Below are positions 5,623 through 8,919 of a stretch of DNA of 8,919 nt, piece after piece (position 1 is the first letter of the stretch; every line of letters begins with the position of its first letter). The position numbers and the translations under genes are program-made. Source of the stretch: Parcubacteria group bacterium (GTDB lineage Bacteria > Patescibacteriota > Minisyncoccia > Moranbacterales > JAKLHP01); contig JBBABD010000010.1 of the NCBI GenBank assembly GCA_041657845.1, forward strand, positions 31,403 to 40,321, written 5' to 3'. Under the pieces are notes generated by a model. It made no database searches. It worked only from the letters and a program-made list of their open reading frames with translations, and was not told the DNA's origin.

Positions 5623-6744
5623 CTAAAAATTATAAATGACAAGGTGTTCAACATCTCTGTCGTTTCTGCCTTTAACATTGTACAAATATGTTTTTTCAAA
5701 GCTATCAACTTTTATTCCTTTTTTATTTTTATATAAATCATGAATAAACGGAGTTTTTTTGATGATTAAAATAAAGTTGGCTTTAGTGCTATATAAACAT
5801 TTCGCCAATCTTTCTTGGTCTTTTTTATCAAAAACTGCTTTTTCGTAGTCGCTAAAATCAGTATCATAAGGAGGATCAAGAAAAATGAAGTCATTTTTAT
5901 TCAAATCTTTTTGAGAAAGTATTTTTTCAAAATCGGTATTTAAGATTTTTGTATTTTTAAATATTTCTTCAACCTCTTTGCTTAATATGTAGTCTATTTT
6001 ACTTCTAAAATCTTTATTATTATACGCAATGCCTCCATAGGGAATATTAAAATCTCCGTTAGCATTAAATCTAAACATTGATGCATAGCAAAATTCTCTT
6101 ATAAAATAATAATTTGAGATTTTTTTTGCCAAAGATGTTTTGTACTTAGAGCCGTTTTTATTCATTACATCTCGAAAATGCATATAAAAACCGCTTCTGA
6201 AAGCTGTTTCAATATTTTTATGCAAGTCACCATCTGGTAATTTGCCACGATCCTTTTCAATCTTTTTAGTTCTGCTGATTTTTGAAATTAAATTTTTGAT
6301 TATTTCTTGAAGTAAATTATTTGGATCAAGTGCAAAATTTTTAGAAAACAAACCATTAAATTGATCCTCTTTCGCTTTGAGTTTTTTAGTTATTATTTCT
6401 TTAACTTCTTTTTCTGTTTTTTTATCATCCTTATATTCTTCATACAGTTTGATAAAATCATTCTCAAAAATATTTATATACTTTGGAATCTTTTCCCAAT
6501 TGTCAGCGTAATCGTATAAACATTTTTTAAATTCCTTTTTGTTATTTTCGCCTTTAATGAAACGATAGAATTCGATCAATTCTACACAAATATCATTGAT
6601 AATCGCTTTTTTAGGTTGGAGTTTAAAAAATATCGCTCCGCCACCAAAAAACGGCTCGATATATCGAGTATGTTTTGGTATGAGATTTTTTATTTGCTCA
6701 TACTCCTTTGATTTTCCACCAGGCCATTTAATAAGTGAATTCAT
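5623..6744 (-). CDS. D12-class (Dam/DpnM-like) N6-adenine DNA methyltransferase
   Basis: A 373-residue SAM-dependent adenine methyltransferase. Motifs: KWPGGKS (6-12, motif X), IEPFFGGGAIFF (29-40, SAM binding), FRFNANGDFNIPYG (225-238) and the catalytic FLDPPYDTDFSDY (288-300), followed by KKTPFIHDLY (329-338). The order is that of Dam and DpnM. It is about 90 residues longer than DpnM because of a lysine/glutamate-rich insert between about 60 and 215, which may form or extend the target-recognition region. The ATG at 6744 is only 3 bp after the restriction enzyme's stop, with GGA (6751-6753) 6 nt upstream, so translation is coupled to the endonuclease gene. It is followed by a beta-class methyltransferase, probably for the other strand or the single-stranded form of the site. 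The recognition sequence cannot be read from the protein. Confidence 0.88.
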   Translation of the reverse strand: MNSLIKWPGGKSKEYEQIKNLIPKHTRYIEPFFGGGAIFFKLQPKKAIINDICVELIEFYRFIKGENNKKEFKKCLYDYADNWEKIPKYINIFENDFIKLYEEYKDDKKTEKEVKEIITKKLKAKEDQFNGLFSKNFALDPNNLLQEIIKNLISKISRTKKIEKDRGKLPDGDLHKNIETAFRSGFYMHFRDVMNKNGSKYKTSLAKKISNYYFIREFCYASMFRFNANGDFNIPYGGIAYNNKDFRSKIDYILSKEVEEIFKNTKILNTDFEKILSQKDLNKNDFIFLDPPYDTDFSDYEKAVFDKKDQERLAKCLYSTKANFILIIKKTPFIHDLYKNKKGIKVDSFEKTYLYNVKGRNDRDVEHLVIYNF

Positions 6745-6747
6745 AAA

Positions 6748-7566
6748 TTATCCAAGATAGGTTTTTTTGATTGAGTCTAAAGATTTTTTAATTAGATCGG
6801 CTTTTTCTTTGTATGCCTCAAGTACAATATTATATCCTTCGTCTGATTTACAAACAAAATCCCAAAAATCTTTTCCGATCAAAAGTTCATCATCTGAAAA
6901 ATATTGTCTTACTCTTTCTTGCTTCCATGGTTTTCCTTCGCCAAAACGATTGTATGCGGTTGCAAAAAACATTTGTATCTTTGTGTTTTCTGGCAAGGTA
7001 TTTGATAGAATTGCGAATTGTTCCAATAATGCTTCTTTTTCGGAGCGAGCTTTTTTATTATCAAGATCGCCTCCAATTTTTAACTCAATCAAAAAATTAT
7101 CGCCCGTTTCTTTATCAATCAAATAGTAGTCGCTATCGTGTCTTTTGGTTACAAGCGATTGGTCTTCTGGTTTAACGCGCAAAAACTGATAATCTCCCGC
7201 CGTAGGCGGAGTTATTTCTCTGCGTTTATATTTTTCTAACAATTCCGCCATGTCTTGGGTTTGTTTTAGACTAAGTGGCCCCTCAACATTTTGCTTAACT
7301 TCGTATGTTAATTTTGCAATGTTGATAGCCATTTTTTCCAGCATATTACCCAAAGAACTATCAAGCGATCGCACTAAAGCAGTGTAATATTGTATTTCTG
7401 GACCAAGAACCGCAATGAAAACATTATGAATTTTCATGTTTAGCGTTCCTGATGGATCTTCTAGCTCGCCCTCGTGTCTTCCTTGAAATCCAACTGCGAA
7501 AGATTCAACTGACGCGTGAACAATAGATCTTATAGCTTCTTTTTTGCTTAGAATATCTTGTGTCAT
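6748..7566 (-). CDS. PD-(D/E)XK type II restriction endonuclease (family uncertain)
   Basis: A 272-residue protein that opens the block 2 operon. The likely catalytic core is HDSDYYLIDKETG (143-155) followed by FLIELKIGGDLDNKKARSEK (158-177), giving acidic residues near D146/D151 and E161-x-K163, a PD-(D/E)XK nuclease pattern. The rest is mostly helical, with no second domain seen. It stops 3 bp before a D12 methyltransferase and is clearly the cutting partner of the two methyltransferases downstream. The GGDLDNKKAR stretch recalls endonucleases annotated as TdeIII-like, but that family is linked to GGNCC, which has no adenine and would not suit the adenine methyltransferases here, so I do not assign it. 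DpnII itself does not look similar. The ATG at 7566 lies about 27 nt after the predicted transcription start and has no Shine-Dalgarno. No controller (C) protein gene is present. Confidence 0.75.
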   Translation of the reverse strand: MTQDILSKKEAIRSIVHASVESFAVGFQGRHEGELEDPSGTLNMKIHNVFIAVLGPEIQYYTALVRSLDSSLGNMLEKMAINIAKLTYEVKQNVEGPLSLKQTQDMAELLEKYKRREITPPTAGDYQFLRVKPEDQSLVTKRHDSDYYLIDKETGDNFLIELKIGGDLDNKKARSEKEALLEQFAILSNTLPENTKIQMFFATAYNRFGEGKPWKQERVRQYFSDDELLIGKDFWDFVCKSDEGYNIVLEAYKEKADLIKKSLDSIKKTYLG

Positions 7567-7599
7567 ATTTTGTAAGTTATATTTTTAAAAGTTTCCTCT

Positions 7600-7605
7600 A
7601 TTATA
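7600..7605 (-). promoter_or_regulatory. -10 box of the block 2 promoter
   Basis: Minus-strand TATAAT, preceded by a T-rich run and TTGAGG directly upstream. It predicts transcription from about 7593 and a 27-nt leader before the endonuclease ATG. No good -35 is seen at the usual spacing; the T-tract of the terminator-like hairpin occupies that place. The same arrangement precedes block 1 with a weaker TAAAAT. Confidence 0.5.
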
Positions 7606-7626
7606 CCTCAAAAAAAATAAAATAGA

Positions 7627-7757
7627 AATCGTTTTTTACTGCCCCTTTGTGGGCAGAAAAAACACCTTATACCCCTATATAAATAGATAAAAAAACTTAT
7701 TTTTCCTTATTATAAAAAAGCAAATTTAAAAAAAGAAAAAAGAAAGAATTTTATTTC
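7627..7757 (-). repeat. Shared 5' module, copy 2 (upstream end of block 2)
   Basis: About 131 bp nearly identical to 2888-3021, running from the AATCG before the hairpin to the base before the outer 7-mer of E3. It contains the hairpin 7631-7663 and the A-rich tract that is inverted relative to the 3' module. The match between the two copies is far higher than expected for non-coding DNA around unrelated genes. Confidence 0.85.
7631..7663 (-). terminator. Hairpin plus T-rich tract upstream of block 2
   Basis: Same stem and loop as 2892-2924. On the minus strand the stem is followed by GATTTCTATTTTATTTTTTTT in part, then the -10 box. It would stop transcripts from the block 3 gene or from E3 before they enter the restriction enzyme gene. 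Confidence 0.55.
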
Positions 7758-7948
7758 ACATAACGTTTACGCATCATCTGAAGTCCCGCACCTTTAATGG
7801 CACAAAACTTTGATTTACGTATTATTTTAATTAGCGAATTATACTTTGGTTATCACAATCTGGTGCGGGATTTGGGTCGAGAAAATTTTTCACTCCTTGT
7901 TAATTCTAATAAATGAAAAATTTTGAAGCCAGATATGCGTTGTTATCT
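7758..7948 (-). repeat. Element E3: long attC-like structured inverted repeat
   Basis: Outer 7-mers ACATAAC (7758-7764) and GTTATCT (7942-7948). The inner stem ACGCATCATCTG (7769-7780) pairs with CAGATATGCGT (7930-7940) with one extra unpaired base, a feature typical of attC stems. Interior: GAAGT (7780-7784), hairpin TCCCGCACC/GGTGCGGGA (7784-7792 with 7862-7870) closing a 69-nt loop, ATTTGGG (7870-7876), and hairpin AAAATTTTTCA/TGAAAAATTTT (7882-7892 with 7914-7924). Compared with E1 and E2, every stem has new sequence but keeps its pairing, except the A/T-rich second hairpin, which is similar. The left flank is the shared 5' module; the right flank is different and belongs to block 3. Confidence 0.78.
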
Positions 7949-7953
7949 GATGT

Positions 7954-8005
7954 TTTATTTTTAAATTTTTTTCCTTCCTTATAATAAATTAAAAGCCATT
8001 TTTTA
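7954..8005 (-). repeat. Inverted end of block 3, left copy
   Basis: About 52 bp that recur in inverted orientation at 8733-8785. Shared strings include TTTATTTTTAAATTTTTT and AAAAGCCATTTTTT. It directly follows E3 and runs into the stop codon of the SAM methyltransferase gene. This sequence differs from the ends of blocks 1 and 2, so block 3 has its own pair of ends. Confidence 0.75.
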
Positions 8006-8725
8006 CCTTTTCTGAAAAACAAAAACCGTGCAAATGAAACCATTATCCTCTAAATCTTTTTTCGAGAAAAGCTCAAAACCATTATTTTTGAATAAATCCA
8101 GGTAAAAATTCCCTTCTCGGTTATAGTCGATAATCTTTCCAATATCTGGAATGTCAGAATAGTGCAAGACTTCTTTGTAATTTTTACCATTATACTCGAT
8201 GACATTTCTTTCAATAAACAAATCTTTCATCGATTTGAGCTTTTCTTCGAGATAGGTTTCATTTGCTACGACCAAAATAAATTGGCCGTTTTGTTCAAGC
8301 ATTAAATTTATCTTTTTGGCGGTTGCATCAAGCTCGTCCTGCACAAAATGCGGAAACACATAAATCGCGGTTATGAAATCAAATTTTTGATCGGTTTTGG
8401 TGTTTAGAAAAGTGCTATTATAAGTTTGAATTTTAACACCTTTTCGCAATTTTGAAGGTTTTTTTATAAAAAATTGATAATTTTTCTCTGAGGGCTCACA
8501 CCCCTCAATTATCATTTCCTTAAAAACACCCAGACTGCGATATAACATTTTTATAAAAAAACCGATTCCGAAACCGATATCAAAAATTTTAATGCTTGAA
8601 CAATTTTTCTTTGCGATAATCTCGTTGGCAATATAATCGTTTACGAAAGCATTAATCTTGGTTTTCTCCTGATTCGGCCAATTTATTTTGTCGTATTGCA
8701 GATAGAAGAAGTTTTTGTTTTTCAT
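8003..8725 (-). CDS. Class I SAM-dependent methyltransferase, substrate unknown
   Basis: A 240-residue soluble protein with a Rossmann-type methyltransferase fold. Motif I is IKIFDIGFGIGFFIKML (45-61), followed by the acidic strand-2 end EGCEPSEKN (74-82), and FDFITAIYVFPHF (115-127) in the place of motif IV/post-I strands. No DPPY-like motif or DNA-binding segment is present, so it is more like small-molecule or sugar/lipid O- or C-methyltransferases than a DNA modifier. The ATG at 8725 gives a natural N terminus; no ribosome binding site is seen. It stands alone between 52-bp inverted ends and between E3 and E4, about the size of a typical single-gene integron cassette. No defence role is indicated. 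The specific substrate cannot be inferred. Confidence 0.8.
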   Translation of the reverse strand: MKNKNFFYLQYDKINWPNQEKTKINAFVNDYIANEIIAKKNCSSIKIFDIGFGIGFFIKMLYRSLGVFKEMIIEGCEPSEKNYQFFIKKPSKLRKGVKIQTYNSTFLNTKTDQKFDFITAIYVFPHFVQDELDATAKKINLMLEQNGQFILVVANETYLEEKLKSMKDLFIERNVIEYNGKNYKEVLHYSDIPDIGKIIDYNREGNFYLDLFKNNGFELFSKKDLEDNGFICTVFVFQKR

Positions 8726-8732
8726 ATATTTA

Positions 8733-8785
8733 GAAAAAAATGGCTTTTAAAATAAATAGAAAAGGAAAAAATTTAAAAATAAAAT
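8733..8785 (-). repeat. Inverted end of block 3, right copy
   Basis: Reverse complement of 7954-8005 with a few differences in the middle (CCTTTTCTATTTATT against CCTTCCTTATAATAAATT on the compared strand). It lies just upstream of the methyltransferase start and ends beside E4, so it may also carry the gene's promoter, though no clear -10/-35 pair is seen. Confidence 0.75.
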
Positions 8786-8788
8786 TTC

Positions 8789-8873
8789 ATATAATGCGCA
8801 GCTATGCGATGTTCCCGCGAAGCGGGAATTTGGGCCTGCCGCATAGCGGAAGTTATGCGATGTGTCGCTGCGC
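8789..8873 (-). repeat. Element E4: divergent, G+C-richer member of the element family
   Basis: Starts TTTCATATAATG where E2 and E3 have TTTCACATAACG. The interior keeps the family pattern: GATGT (8808-8812), hairpin TTCCCGC-GAA-GCGGGAA (8812-8828), ATTTGGG (8828-8834), second hairpin CCGC-ATA-GCGG (8839-8849), then GTTATGCGATG (8852-8862) as in the right ends of E1-E3. The outer 7-mers no longer pair; instead GCGCAGC (8796-8802) can pair with GCTGCGC (8867-8873). It could be a decayed site, a hybrid of two sites, or a differently paired subtype. The last 46 bases of the window (8874-8919) hold nothing I recognise. Confidence 0.6.
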
Positions 8874-8919
8874 TTTTTGTTTTTATTAAAAACTTTTCTT
8901 TATTTCACAGCCCATTCAT

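Noticed and set aside
6767..7175. Two overlapping plus-strand open frames of about 120 codons
   Set aside because: Both are antisense to the PD-(D/E)XK endonuclease gene and show no protein-like features.
6748..7566. TdeIII-type GGNCC specificity for the block 2 endonuclease
   Set aside because: A vague likeness in the GGDLDNKKAR stretch only, and the partner methyltransferases are adenine-specific while GGNCC contains no adenine.
26..8873. CRISPR array
   Set aside because: The four repeats are long, palindromic and spaced 0.9 to 4.7 kb apart around genes, with no short regular spacers and no cas genes.

Overview
The window is AT-rich DNA (roughly 30% G+C by eye) carrying nine genes, all on the minus strand. 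They sit in three blocks separated by four related, structured repeat elements (E1 26-152, E2 3022-3150, E3 7758-7948, E4 8789-8873). Standard-code reading frames give full-length proteins of known families. Low G+C, weak ribosome binding sites and very tight gene spacing would suit a host-dependent candidate-phylum (Patescibacteria/CPR-like) genome or another AT-rich bacterium. Nothing in the window fixes the taxonomy, so this is a guess.

Layout in the direction of transcription (right to left): E4; block 3 (8003-8725, a lone class I SAM methyltransferase); E3; a 5' module; block 2 (7566-3283: PD-(D/E)XK restriction enzyme, D12-class adenine methyltransferase, beta-class adenine methyltransferase, a four-helix membrane protein, a ComEC-like metallo-beta-lactamase-fold protein); a 3' module; E2; the same 5' module; block 1 (2834-279: gamma-type amino-methyltransferase, NlaIII/IceA-like HNH endonuclease, HpyI-like D12 adenine methyltransferase, probably a CATG system); the same 3' module; E1. 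Blocks 1 and 2 are therefore two unrelated restriction-modification operons set into almost identical flanks of about 130 bp (5' side) and 120 bp (3' side).

The elements E1-E3 resemble integron attC sites read on the gene strand: outer 7-mers ACATAAC/GTTATGT (GTTATCT in E3), a short unpaired spacer, an inner 11-bp stem, and a variable interior. Unlike ordinary attC sites, the interior is also conserved: a GAAGT (GATGT in E4) string, a hairpin whose sequence changes while pairing is kept, then ATTTGGG, then a second hairpin. The pairing also continues outwards from E2 into the flanking DNA, so each cassette carries inverted ends. The best reading is a cassette array, integron-like or a related unrecognised system, that carries anti-phage cargo as multi-gene operons. 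No integrase is visible, and if the array is integron-like it should lie beyond the right edge.

The most interesting points are the conserved three-way-junction structure in all four elements, the shared interchangeable flanks around unrelated cargo, and the metallo-beta-lactamase plus membrane-protein pair inside the second restriction-modification operon.
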